A DNA stretch of 64,000 bases from contig NW_023503375.1 of assembly GCF_014529535.1 (NCBI RefSeq), forward strand, positions 992,001-1,056,000, read 5' to 3'. Below the pieces are notes generated by a model, which ran no database searches, was not told where the DNA came from, and was given only the letters and a program-made list of their open reading frames with translations. This DNA comes from Bradysia coprophila (Eukaryota; Arthropoda; Insecta; Diptera; Sciaridae). A program made the position numbers and the translations under genes. Below, piece after piece: positions 10,481-24,078 of the stretch; the first letter of the stretch is position 1, and every line of letters begins with the position of its first letter.

Positions 10481-11568
10481 AGAATGTTTTCGCTTAATTT
10501 TAGGTGAACTTCTGTGTTTAATCGACTATAGCATGGGGCAGCCAATGGGTTTGTTCGAAGGTTATTTGAGATGTCAAAGCGACATCCACATAGCTGTAGA
10601 CTGCTATGTAATTCATTATTTTGGCAACAACTTTATGATACTCGCAAATTCAGTCGTGTGATTTTGAGCAACTTATGTCGGAAACTGCTTTTCGACAACT
10701 TTAAAGTTTGTATATCCGAGCCAAAGTAGAAGACAGTTAGTGAAGCAGGTTGCTCAAAACAAGGCTATAGACTGTTGGGAAGGTCACGCAGACTGTCATT
10801 TTATTAGATACGCGGGGACACACAAAAAATAATTCACCCCAAAGTTTACGCCTTGGCTCAAAACACACACTTGTCAGTTGGCTTTTATCACGTAAATAAA
10901 AATGTTTGCCTCATGTAATGAATTACTCTCGCAGCATCCAATGTAATCTACAACGACCAGAAAAGTCAGTTGTATCCGGATTTAAGACCGTCATTTTGTA
11001 AAACAATTTACTTTGGGAGGTTCGTTTGTTAACGATCGAATAGGATCAAATTCGCGTCAAGAAATGAATCCTGGGATGAACGGTACTTTTCGATTTCTGT
11101 TGACTTCACACTTTACTGATTCTTTTGAAAAGCGTTGGAAGGGTCTTGAACAAATTATTAATCAATTGTCTCGGAAAACCAATTTCCACTGAAAATCAAC
11201 TGAATTCATTTGACTGAATTTCATCCCAATTTATTTTCAAATATACTCTTAGGTTCTGAAAGAACAGGTTTAAGATATCTACGGAGGCAGCTGATGGGCT
11301 TATTTGTAAAATTCAAAATAAAAGTTTCGATTTTCAATTTAAAATTATTGCGCAGACCGGCTCCTACTCAACCGACTACCAAGAAAAAAAATTGAAAAAA
11401 ATGACTCACTAACTGAACCGTATCAACCGTATCGACTCAATATACTTCAAAAGTAATAAAATTTAGTAACAGTGCTGTGTATAGTTAGATTTTGATAAGA
11501 TTGGTTCTCTCAAGTGCAATTATCATGCGTAAGTAAACGGGTGTGGTCGTCCTTTTACATCTATAAGA
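10481..11568. other. Upstream region of the RING-kinase gene
   Basis: About 1.1 kb without a recognisable gene. At 11,249-11,300 is the left half of the MITE found whole in the intron downstream (TAGGTTCTGAAAGAA end plus the internal 'ATCTACGGAGGCAGCTG'). The promoter of the 11,569 gene should lie in the last few hundred bases; I see no clear TATA box. Confidence 0.4.
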
Positions 11569-13763
<2,195 letters not shown>

Positions 13764-14512
13764 CCGCAGTAACACACAACACCGCGAACACACTTTATCC
13801 CAATTCCTCAGTTTATCGAGACTTCGTTGTGCATCCATTTTCATCTTCATGTTGCGCTGAGGCTTTTGTACGTTGTGTGTGTTAGAGACTCTAACATCCA
13901 TGCGAATGACCAAACCCCCCTATTCTAAGAACAATATTGACTAACGTTTCGGACTTCCAAATGCGTTTCACAATCTACGGTAATGAAAAACACATTTTTT
14001 ATAGAAAATTAAAAATTTTACTACCTCGACTTGATGAGAATAAACAGAAATTTATTTGAAAGATTCTGTGTTTGTATTCGACAAATGATTTTCAAATAAA
14101 ATCTGAGCTAATTTTGTGTGTGGTTTTTTCTTATAAAAATTTGTCATTTCCCGCAACTCCCTATGGAAAATATGTAAAGAAATATTTAAATAATAGATGG
14201 AAATTGAAATAGGTCAACGTCAACGAGAATTGGAAGGTTGGAAATATCATTGAAACTCTTAGAGCTATGACATTAGGGCAAGGGAAGAACGATTTCAGTT
14301 CTATTTGTTGAATAAGAACGCTTTTGAAAGAAGTCTATGCTTCTAAATTATTCGATGAAAATGAAATAAGGTATCTTATCTATCTCTTTTATGGCATTTT
14401 AAAAATTATCAGAAAATATTATTCTAGGTAACTGGTCAGACATTCGTTGACAACATTACATTATTGGTGGTGTTTTGTGCTGTTAAAAGGTGATGAATGT
14501 GAGAAATTGATT
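13764..14512. other. Spacer between the RING-kinase and NB-ARC genes
   Basis: No gene recognised. It contains the first copy of the paralogous 3' flank (13,945-14,060) and, towards 14,400-14,512, presumably the promoter and 5' UTR of the NB-ARC gene. Confidence 0.4.
13945..14060 (+). repeat. Paralogous 3' flank, copy 1
   Basis: The segment reading 'AAATGCGTTTCA..AATCTACG', 'TATAGAAAATTAA', 'TTGATGAGAATA' recurs in the same order at 16,846-17,005, downstream of the NB-ARC gene. Copy 2 has two insertions, one of them a small hairpin. Both copies lie about 130-200 bp after a stop codon on the same strand. Confidence 0.55.
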
Positions 14513-16714
14513 ATGGCAACGTACAATAATGAAGGACCTGCAATAACAGCTGAAACTATTTTGGGAAATGTGGATATCAGCTGCGTTTACAATAAAAAGT
14601 GAGTACTCTGTTTAAACATCAATAGAAACGCAACGATGGGCATGCAGCAGATACACAGCTGGAAAACATCTTATCACTTTGTTTGACAAAATTCAAAATT
14701 AAACACCGGCTGATAAGTTTGTATTCAATGGTTTCGTTATCATTAACAATTAATTCCAAGTAAATCAAAAAGTTAACAGTCTTATCGTTATCATTACCAA
14801 CTAAAGACAAGGGGGTAAACAACGTTGACAAATCATGTCCCAAGTATTTCCAAGTAAATAATTGCATTTTTCTTCTTATACTACATAACAGTAATCTTCC
14901 TCCTACCACCCTTTTTTTACCAGAAAGTTTTGTCTCTCATTCCTTTCTTCCCATTCGTTTTCAGCTTAATTGATTTTTTTTTTTTTCATTTTATTAGCTC
15001 CATTCTGCTAACCGTTCCCGATCCGACTCCACAGTACATAAATTTTCGTGTTGAGCTGCCAGAATGTAATTTCACTGGAAGATTAAAAGAAATGGAAAAA
15101 CTGGCCGAGCTTTCAGCGTCTACAAATGCGGTAAAAGTTGTCATGTCCGGCATGGGTGGCGTTGGAAAGACGCAAATAGCTAGAAAATTTATTGAAGAAA
15201 ATCGATCGAAATACGCAAATGTTATTTGGATCAATTCCGAAACTGAACAAGCCATAATCGATGCGTTCAAGAAATTGTCCGAAGACACATTGCAACTGTC
15301 GACGATCAATGCAAATGGAAAGGAAAAGGATTTCAGCACCGTCATCGAGCAAGTGCTGCATAAACTATGCCAAAGAAAGACTTTGTTTGTCTACGACAAT
15401 GTAGACTCAATGCAAAGTATGAACGTGGTACTGGCAATGGCACCACCGCCGACAGAACAAAAACCGCACGTATTTATTACGTCACGACTCCAGAGATGGC
15501 CTACAGGAATCACAGTCATGCTATTGGATTTTTGGAGCCCAGCTGAGGCTTTCCAGTTCATTTCGAAAGCGGTAAACGATCCTCACTACGACACCGACGA
15601 TGATAGGAATCTATTGGCAAATACGATGCAATATTTTCCATTAGCACTGCGACAAGCAACTGCCTACATAAATCAACAACGAGTATTCGATCATTTTAAA
15701 ATTTCCCAATACGTTTCCGAGTACATGCGTAACAGACGCCAAATGCTGCAATCGAAAATTTTTCAAACGGATTCAAACAGTCCCTATCAAAATACCACCT
15801 ACTCAACGTGGAGCATCACAATTGATACAATTCGAAATGTTAATTTGAATGGACTTGGACAGTTGGCTATTAGAATTTTCAACATCATCGCCTATTTTCA
15901 ACCTGATCTCCTTGAGAGAAAGTGGTTTTTCCATCTAAATTTTGACGACGAAAACCAACAAGCTGATCAGAAAGTGGAGGAACGGATTAAGTCGGCTGTT
16001 GACCTTCTTATTAAATACTGCATGATCGACAGTCAAGACAAGCAAGAGAGTTTCAACATACATCGCTTGGTTCAGGAAGTAACCAAATTCAATTTGAAAG
16101 AATTACACGAAGAGGAGTCGGTATTGAGGGATGCTCTTCAATTGATTTCAAATATTGATACAGATTATGTATTGTTTGCGATTCGTAGCCATGCCATTTC
16201 AGTTTTCATGGCTTCCTTGTCCCATCCTGACTTAATCAAAGAATTTTCGTCACTATCCCTTTTAATTTTACGGGATATGCTATTCTTCAACACTGACACA
16301 ACAAAACAATTTGGAGAAGCAATTCTCGAACCGTTGACGAAAATTTTAGGAGCATATGACAGAGTCGTACTCAAATTACGTTATTATGTTGCACGGTCGT
16401 ACATGGAAGAAGGATATTATCAACGGGCTCTGGAAACACATTTTGACGTTGTCGAGAAACAAAAGACTCAGTTTGGTGAACACGATCCGGACACTCTCCA
16501 AACTCAGTGTCAAATTGCCAATTTATATCATCGGCTAGGAAATGCCAATGCATCTCTGCGTTTGTATGAGGAAATCTTGGACATACAAAAACGATTTTTA
16601 GGTAATGACCATCCAGATACTCTTCAAACAGAAGCCGAAATAGCATTCCATAATAGCATCGTACAAGAAACCAGCTTTATCAGTGAGTTTATGCAAAGGG
16701 AAGGGTTACTTTAA
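14513..16714 (+). CDS. NB-ARC / TPR STAND ATPase, two exons
   Basis: Exons 14513-14598 and 14998-16714 give 600 residues. Exon 1 supplies the start; the longer frame opening at 14,930 is intronic, because a pyrimidine-rich acceptor lies at 14,997. After a short N-terminal leader come the NB-ARC landmarks: P-loop 'GMGGVGKT' (~80-87), Walker B 'LFVYDNVD' (~157), 'HVFITSR', GLPL-like 'FPLALRQATAYI', and the MHD-equivalent 'IHRLVQEV'. About two 42-residue kinesin-light-chain-type TPRs follow ('HDPDTLQTQCQIANLYHRLG...LRLYEEILDIQKRFLG'). The protein stops midway into what would be the next repeat, so it may be truncated. Such proteins oligomerise on ligand binding to trigger defence or death responses in plants, fungi and bacteria. 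In animals NB-ARC is best known from Apaf-1/CED-4, and the TPR form is unusual. No effector domain is visible, so the kinase gene upstream could be a partner. Confidence 0.85.
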
Positions 16715-17842
16715 GTTAATATTTATTTATGATTTGCAGTAGTGAAGTTCGAAATAAAAAATTTGAGAATTTTTTTGGCTTTTCGATTTTGTTTCCTAAA
16801 TGTGATGAAACATCTCATCAAATCAAAATTTCGGACGTTTTGGACAAATGCGTTTCATCACAGCAGAGTAAAGTCAACTACTTTACTCTGCCGTGGTTTC
16901 ATAATCTACGCTAATAAAAAAACCTTTTTTTTATAGAAAATTAAGAATTTAACTACTTCATAGGTGACACGCCTGCGTACTATATGGATTTGATGAGAAT
17001 AGACGGAAGGGGCCTAGCAGGGTTAGCATGCCAAAAGCATGTCCCCCAACGGAACTAAGGCGAATGATACATCATTTGAAAGGCCTCTGCCTAGAACTGA
17101 GTAGAGTATGAAACTCCAAAGTAGTATGTAGTAGAATTATTGACGAAAATGAGATTTTCGTTGATTTCTCTTGAGTGTGTTGACGTAAAAATCTGAAAAA
17201 ATTCTCAAACATTTTAGCCCACAAATCACTAAGGGCTAAGCTGATTTTTTTGTGTGCAATATTTTCCAATTTATTTTATAAAGAAATTATTCTAATTAGT
17301 TTTGATTTATAGCAAATCAAATATGTTTGAAACGGAATTAGCATCCTCATTTTCAAACGTTTTCAAAATTGATGCACAGTTTCCTCTCTGAATTTCTATT
17401 GAATATTGTTGTATCAAGAAATTACTGTATTACTACAAATATGAAAAGCAGCGATTGGTTCCCTATTAATAGAACTATAGATAGCTAATACAAAATATTG
17501 TGCAAAATGTATTGTAGAGCCAACTCCGTTATGGTTTGTCCGAAGTGAAATAGACCAAAGATAAATGAAGTAGGAAACAGATTTACACTCGCCTTCACAG
17601 CAAGAGTTTTTAAATTCAACCGCCAAACAATGAATGTCATAATCGGCATAATGGTTTATCGAACAATACCGACGGCTACGACCGAGGACTTTGACCTCTT
17701 TTTCGCCAGTGACAGTTGTGACATTTACAATCAGCTGATAAATGTGTGTGTTGTTTATTTCGTCAGTATTTTGATTTTGTAGTGTCATTCTCGCGTGTTT
17801 TCTTTCGTTTATTTGTTGACAGTGGTGCATTTTCTTTCCATC
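16715..17842. other. Spacer between NB-ARC gene and VWA8
   Basis: Holds the second paralogous 3' flank (16,846-17,005), including a hairpin (AGTAAAGTCAACTACTTTACT) near 16,868-16,888. Beyond 17,300 it should include the VWA8 promoter. A minus-strand open frame of 152 codons (17,414-17,872) overlaps the VWA8 start and has no recognisable domain. Confidence 0.4.
16846..17005 (+). repeat. Paralogous 3' flank, copy 2
   Basis: Related to 13,945-14,060: shared 'ACAAATGCGTTTCA', 'TAATCTACG', 'TTTATAGAAAATTAA' and 'TTGATGAGAATA' in the same order and strand, interrupted by a ~40-bp hairpin insertion and a ~30-bp insertion. Confidence 0.55.
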
Positions 17843-18744
17843 ATGTACACCAAAAACCTTACCGCGATACATCGATTCAATGCCCTTCAGAAACTTTTGC
17901 TGTACATATCGCCACAGCGTAACTTAACCCGCGCTTTTAATGTTGACGGAACAGTGACCGTGGATGATGTAACAAAACCGATAAGACCACCAAAGAATCC
18001 GGAATTCGTACCGCAAAAATACGTGACCATTGGACCGGACGGTGACAGTATCGATATTTCACAAACCACTCTGCATCATCTCCGATGGATGTTACAGAAG
18101 GATCAGTTGGGTCAAGACATGTTCCTCTTAGGACGACCCGGTCCCTTAAGACGGTCAGTTGCAATGCAATTTCTGGAGTTAACACAACGTGAGTTGGAAT
18201 ACATTTCGCTGAGCCGAGACACAACAGAAAGTGATTTGAAGCAACGTAGAGAGATTCAAGGTGGGACTGCAGTTTATTTTGATCAGGTAATGCGATTCGA
18301 AATTCTTGAACTGTAACAGCAAATCTGACTTCAATTGTCATTGTAGAGTGCAGTGCGGGCAGCTGTTGAAGGACGAATTCTTGTTATCGAAGGAGTTGAG
18401 AAAGCTGAGCGGAACGTCCTGCCTGTTCTAAATAATTTGCTAGAAAATCGTGAAATGCATTTGGAAGATGGTCGGTTTCTTATTCCATCGGATCGATACG
18501 ACAAACTGTTGCAGGTATTACATTGATAAATACGAGACAAAGCATTCCTGAGTTAATCAAGACATCTAATTCGTTTTAGCAACATAACAAATCCGAACTG
18601 GATCGCTGGGGTCTGGTTCGTGTATCAGAAGACTTCCGTGTGATTGCTCTCGGATTGCCTGTACCGAAATATCGCGGTGCTCCATTGGATCCGCCATTAA
18701 GATCACGGTTTCAAGCGAGAGACGTTACAACGCTGTCGTACAAT
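17843..18744 (+). CDS. VWA8: VWA8, exons 1-3 (5' part of the gene)
   Basis: Exons 17843-18286, 18347-18514 and 18580-18744 encode the first 259 residues, all phase 0. The Met at 17843 opens a basic leader with few acidic residues, a likely mitochondrial targeting peptide; VWA8 is a mitochondrial-matrix AAA+ ATPase. Strong family blocks follow: 'LRWMLQKDQLGQDMFLLGRPGPLRRS', 'SRDTTESDLKQRRE', 'AERNVLPVLNNLLENREM', 'ALGLPVPKYRG' and 'DPPLRSRFQARD'. As in the vertebrate protein, the first P-loop is degenerate (GRPGPLRRS, without the GKS/T lysine), so the N-terminal AAA module probably does not hydrolyse ATP. The frame continues at 62,938 after a very long intron. Confidence 0.93.
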
Positions 18745-19840
18745 GTGAGTACGCTTTTTGATTACTAAGTTTCATAAGTTGTTCTGATGTTGATGTGACT
18801 AAAGTGTTAAATCGAGGTCAATGTTCTCCGGCAATCAATCACCCACATTACATAATTTGTAATGTTTAAGTGGCTGTCGGTTTTGCCTTTCTATCAACAT
18901 AGAGACGATGGCTGTGTATGGTTACACAATCTATAAATTAGTGTACTAGGAAAGAGCGTACGAACGTTACTTTCATTGTTATCTTAAATGACAAATTAAT
19001 TGGCATAATCGTTAGCGCTGCAATATGTTGATTGTTGATTAGATAACTCGAAGACAGACAAATAAATGGCACAATATCACAGTTTCTGTACTTATATGCA
19101 TAACAAATTTTTATTAGCTTAGATGAGGTTACACAAATCGTTTTCTGTTTATAGTTTCTTCAAATCAGTGTAGCTTGAGACAATTTTTTATTGTTTGTAG
19201 TCTTCGCGAAATTTATGGTTCTCTTTACACGAAGTTGTTTGTTTTCGACGATTCTGTTTGATTGATTTCTTGTAAAAAAATCGCTTTACATTTGTCGGTG
19301 TTGTTGGATACAAAATCTTCTACTTCATTAGTTGAAGCATACGTTTTGTTATATAAGAGAACGTTAGCCTAGGCTAATCGCTTATTTTGTTGCTGTGTTT
19401 TTAACAGATGAGTTTTGCAACAATTTTTCTTGTCGTTTTGATATTCTTATTCCATTGACTGAAAGTCAAGGGTCGTATACCAGAAAATACCCTAAAATAC
19501 ACTATGTTTGAAAATGTATGAAATCTTATGAAAAACTTCATTGTTTGTAACCATTTTTTCTTTGTCACGACGATAACTTGAGTAATTCATAACCGATTTT
19601 GATAAAATTTGTTTTAATCGACGAGGTTAATTGCGAAGATGGGCCATGTGGGCCTAAGGATCTGGAAACTATTCAAGATAAACAGTAGTTTACACTCTTG
19701 ATAAATGATATTGATAATAAGGGTCATACAGCAGAAAATAGTGAAAAATGTAGGTACCCAAAATTATCTATTTGATATTTGGAAAAATTCGGTTTTTTTT
19801 AATACGTTGAAGGAAATCCTTCAAATTAGACAAGTATGCG
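18745..19840. other. First 1.1 kb of VWA8 intron 3, nothing recognised
   Basis: AT-rich sequence after the donor site. No gene, TIR pair or tandem array that I can support. Confidence 0.4.
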
Positions 19841-20025
19841 ATGAGTGTGAAGTCTGCGGCCAGAGCAAATCTAACATTAGACAACTTCGACCAGTCGTGG
19901 TATCTTATTGCAATATTAGAAAGGTCGTACGAGTGAAAAGATTGACACAAGCCGCGGTATCTTATTGCAAAATAAGAAAGCTCGAACGAGTGAGAAGTTT
20001 GCGGCCAGAGCCGCATTGTATGATG
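19841..20025 (+). repeat. Imperfect tandem repeat, about 60-bp units
   Basis: A unit containing 'GGTATCTTATTGCAA' and 'GAAAG(G/C)TCG..CGAGTGA' occurs at about 19,908 and 19,967. Flanking 'GCGGCCAGAGC' lies at both ends (19,856 and 20,001). Short open frames on both strands here are by-products. Confidence 0.5.
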
Positions 20026-20473
20026 TGATGTTTGAGTCCAAAGACGTTTTTTGAGGTCAAAATATTGTCATTTGCTTAGACTTCAGAATTTGTCCATTTC
20101 CAACAAGATGAAAAAATCAGTTAAAACAATTTAAGATAATTAAACCAGTGTAATCAATTTGATTAGGAAGTTTACCAATGACGAAATAACAACAATATTT
20201 TGGGAAAATTATCAGTCAAGGGCCCTGGCCCACCCAAATGGAGGAACCAAGTATGCATAGAATTCTGATAAATAAAGCTGTTCGGAAAGCCTAAGAAAAA
20301 GTACAACTCTGCCACAAAATTCTGTGCTATTATTCTTCAAAATTGACTAAAAATGTTCACTATTTTAACCAAATTGAAAACTTAACTGTCACCTACCAAC
20401 ATTATGATAAGTGCCTGTTGAAAGATTTTATTCGTCATCGAATTATGGTCCAGTCAACTAGTCAATAATTTTC

Positions 20474-22187
20474 TTTATCGCATACGCGGTGTGATTCCCC
20501 GAAAAAATTATTCACCTAGGACATATAAACAAACATTATACTTCTGTAAATTGTCAAAGTGTCATTCGCATATCTTGTTGTCTCGTTTTCGCTTATGCGA
20601 TAAAAAAGAATATGCACGTATGACAAGCCGTCTCGGCAAGCCTCGACCGCTTTTTCATACGTGCATAATATTTATTATCTGTCTAGAACGATAATCTCGA
20701 ACTTATCCCTCTAGGGAGTTTTTGTTTATCTCGATATATCTGTTCTCGACAGATAATATATATTACACACTTGTCACGAAGAAGTAGGGAAAGGAAAACC
20801 GGAACGTTTTGACGAAACCGGTTTTCGGTAATACCGGACCATGTAATACCGGTAATTTCGGTATTTCATATAATCTTACTTTCTTCATAAAATTTCACTA
20901 TATACCCACTAAGACTTAATTATGTGATTCAAAAAGACATAAGATCACATAAATGTTGTGATCACAACCATACTAGGCACACGAGGAGGCGCATTTTGAA
21001 GACCCAGAGGACCTCTCGAAGCAGGATCTTAGCTTTTTCATTCACCACATTAATTTGTCAAAAACTTTTTCTTGGCTGAATTTGCATTGCTGTTTTGAAG
21101 TACCGCTACCGAAAATATGCCAAGTTTAGGGTCGTGCAATGGTTCATAGATCAGAACAGAATGAGTCCACAAAAATTCATAACTTCCCGAGGTGACGACT
21201 ATTCTTTTTCATTTATTTATGTTTATCTTGTACAAATTCACTGAAGTTACTTCATACTGGTATCTCCTGCATCTATCGGGCTCATCTAAAAAATTGGAAA
21301 TTTCGAAATTGTTGTCACCTGAAAATTTTCACAATGTACTTTTAGTGGATCGCCAAAATTCAGTCGATTTTAAACCAAGGATTTTTCTCGATTTTCACTC
21401 ATATCATATGGACTGGAATTCTTTGGAATTGGAGTAGTAATTCAGAAGAGATATTTCGAAAATGACGCTGAATTTTCTGCATTGTGTTTCTACAAGTGTT
21501 TGTATTGTTTAAAATAATTTAATTTGTGCTACTCTAACTCTAACGTGGAAATCAAGGGTTTAAAGAAAAAATTCATAAGTCATTAGGAGATTTATCTCAC
21601 TCCTCAGTCGTTGGGATTTAGAAGGTCAGTCAGTTTTAAGTTTTAACCCGAGCCTTTTATGTAACTGCAAAGACTAAATAAGGTTTAAGTTCCAATTTGA
21701 TGCCGATTTATTCCAAACATTCTAAAATTTCTTGAAATTTTACTATTTCCTTTATTTATTCCCAAAGTTTTTGATGTAAAATACTACAATTTTCAAATAA
21801 TTTTAAACTTTAGTAAAAACCGGTATTCAAAATTCTAAAACCGGTATTCGGTATCCCGGTATTACCGGGATTACCGAAACCGTTTATACCGAAATCCCTT
21901 CCCTACGAAGAAGTCGAGGCTTGCCAAGACTGATAGTGACAAGTGTGTACTCTATTTTATCACATAAGCGAAAACGAGACAACAACATAGAACTGAAGTG
22001 TAATCTTTGAATTAAACTTCTAGTTAAGTAATTCTGACATCCGAACACCGCATTTATTATCGCATAAGCGGAAACGAGACAACAAGATATGCGAATGACA
22101 CCTTGACAATTTACAGAAGTATAATGTTTGTTTATATATCCTAAGTGAATAATTTTTTCGGGGAATCACACCGCGTATGCGATAAAA
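20474..22187 (+). mobile_element. Composite fold-back element with ~130-bp inverted ends
   Basis: The left arm (20,474-20,604) and right arm (22,056-22,187) are inverted copies of each other, with ends TTTATCGCATACGCGG and its complement. The interior holds a separate inserted element (20,786-21,904) and further partial arm copies near 21,950-22,005. No transposase frame is present, so it is a non-autonomous or fold-back element. Confidence 0.65.
20786..21904 (+). mobile_element. hAT-like non-autonomous element inside the fold-back element
   Basis: Ends AGGGAA...TTCCCT are flanked by the direct duplication ACGAAGAAGT (20,776-20,785 and 21,905-21,914). Both terminal regions are rich in self-complementary 'ACCGGTATT'-type words (20,810-20,870 and 21,817-21,893). 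Length is 1,119 bp with no transposase. The duplication is 10 bp as read, while hAT duplications are 8 bp, so the boundary or superfamily is uncertain. Confidence 0.6.
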
Positions 22188-22191
22188 TATG

Positions 22192-22527
22192 ATATGCACC
22201 TATTGCCAGACTGTTACTTTGACGTGTAGGCATTATGGCCCACGCCTTCGGCTAGGGCAATAATGTCCTACACGTCAAAATACCAATCTTGGCAACAGGT
22301 GCATAATATATATTATTGCATTCGAGTGATGTTGTGACAGAAAAATTACTTACCTAGAGTTCTAAATCATAAATTAATCGTTAGCTGTCATTCACGCTCA
22401 TGTTGTTGTCTCGTTTTCTCTCATGCAATAAAGCATTGTATTTCAACCAGCGTTACAATAGTTTCACTTTTTCTAGTTCCACAAAAAAAGTGGAACTAAA
22501 AGAGTGAAACTATTGTAACGCTGGTTG
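22192..22527 (+). repeat. Two perfect-looking hairpins
   Basis: A palindrome at 22,218-22,280 (TTTGACGTGTAGG arms around a CTTCGG-containing loop) lies within a larger imperfect inverted pair (GCACCTATTGCCA/TGGCAACAGGTGC). A second palindrome at 22,446-22,527 has ~37-bp arms opening AACCAGCGTTACAATAG and a very short loop. Confidence 0.7.
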
Positions 22528-24078
22528 TATTTCATATGGAGTGGGATCTTCGAGCGACAGCGATAAAGTACTATTCTTCATTAAATACCTAAAAGTTGCT
22601 AAAGGGTACACTTTGCCAACCTTGTTCGTAGTTGAGTAGAACAGACGATTTTAGACATATTACATGTTCTCTTCTTACCACGTTGAATAATAACAACTAT
22701 CCTTTATCTTATCTCTGATGGATTATCTTCAATAAAAAACGTAAAAGAATATTTTATATAGAATTCACGCAAACAGAAGGTATGATTCCGGAATCCCTAG
22801 ATTTCATAGTTATGTGAGGCACATCTCGAGTGAGAATTTACACAGGACAATATCGTTTGCTTAAAAAAAGCATTTATTACCGAATTGCATCCATCGTTTT
22901 TCTCAGAAATACCAACGATAGTTTTACTGTTCGTAACTAAGTTGAGAATAGTGATTTATGCCAGACAGCATCATAATATGCAAAATTTGCAAACTTTAAA
23001 TGCCTCTGTGGCATAAAACGTTGTATGCAACTCGATGTAAAGTACTTTATTAGGCTCACGATGTGTATTGTGACTTTGCACATCAGTTGCATAAATTACT
23101 ATTGTGCAACAAGCTGCAAAAAGTGGTTGTTTCTATCATAAGATGTAAAAGTTATCAAACGAGCGAAGCGATCACCTTCCAGTCGTTGATCACGGAATTT
23201 CGTCGCAAAATCACTGTTTCATCCCGAGGCGAAGCCGAGGTTGACAACACATCGTATGCTCAAAATTCCAGTTTAGGCACAAGTTAGCAACAAGATTTTA
23301 TGTACGGCAGCACGCAAAATGAATTTATGCGTACTACAGTGCATAAATATAATTATTCATTACACTTGCTCAGCAAGTATAACATAAAATAAATGGATTC
23401 ATATAGTCTTGTTTCAAAATTGAATTCATCCCTCAAGCATACGAAAAGTTGTATATAATTCCCGGAATCATAGTTTTCTTTGCGTGTTAAATGTTGCGTC
23501 GAGAGGTTCATGTCGTTTTTCAGTCATAAGTGTATATTTTTCGTAAGGTTTATTTGATTTAGCATAGATCATCTTCAAGATACGATACTTTCACACGTAA
23601 CCTGACTTAAGTTTCGTTAAATCTTTCGTTCATTGATTCATTTGTATGAGATTTTTTAACATGGATGGCATTTCTTATCGTGGATGACATTTCAAACGGC
23701 CTTGAAGATGATCTATAGTCCGACCTTCAATTCTTCTGATCCTTTCTTATTTTTCTTTTTCTTTTGCAAAAAGTTAACGAAACAGTGAAAATCCAGCTGG
23801 CAGATAATTTTGGTTCACAATTTTCTTTTATTTAAACCATAACAATGAGTCTGAAGAAAGGCAGTTTATGAATCAAACAATATTTTCTCTGATTTTTTAC
23901 AGATCGCCAATTGTCTTAAATACAATTATGTTTAAGTCGCTCAAATTTTTTGTCTCACAGGCTGTTGAACATTCATTTTTATTGACCATTGAACAATATT
24001 TGTTTAGGCACTTTTGGTTTCGAGTGTTAGAATGGACCTAACATGGGTCACATTAGTGTATATCTCAATCAGAATACA
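22528..24078. other. Intron sequence, nothing recognised
   Basis: AT-rich. One short GC-rich palindromic stretch (gaggcgaagccgagg, ~23,226) resembles fold-back loops. No gene. Confidence 0.35.

Noticed and set aside
14930-14997. N-terminal hydrophobic leader of the NB-ARC protein as a membrane anchor
   Set aside because: It is the translated polypyrimidine tract before a splice acceptor at 14,997; the spliced protein lacks it.
17414-17872. 152-codon antisense frame overlapping the VWA8 start
   Set aside because: No recognisable domain, overlaps a conserved coding exon, and this length can arise by chance in 64 kb. Antisense cDNA would change my mind.
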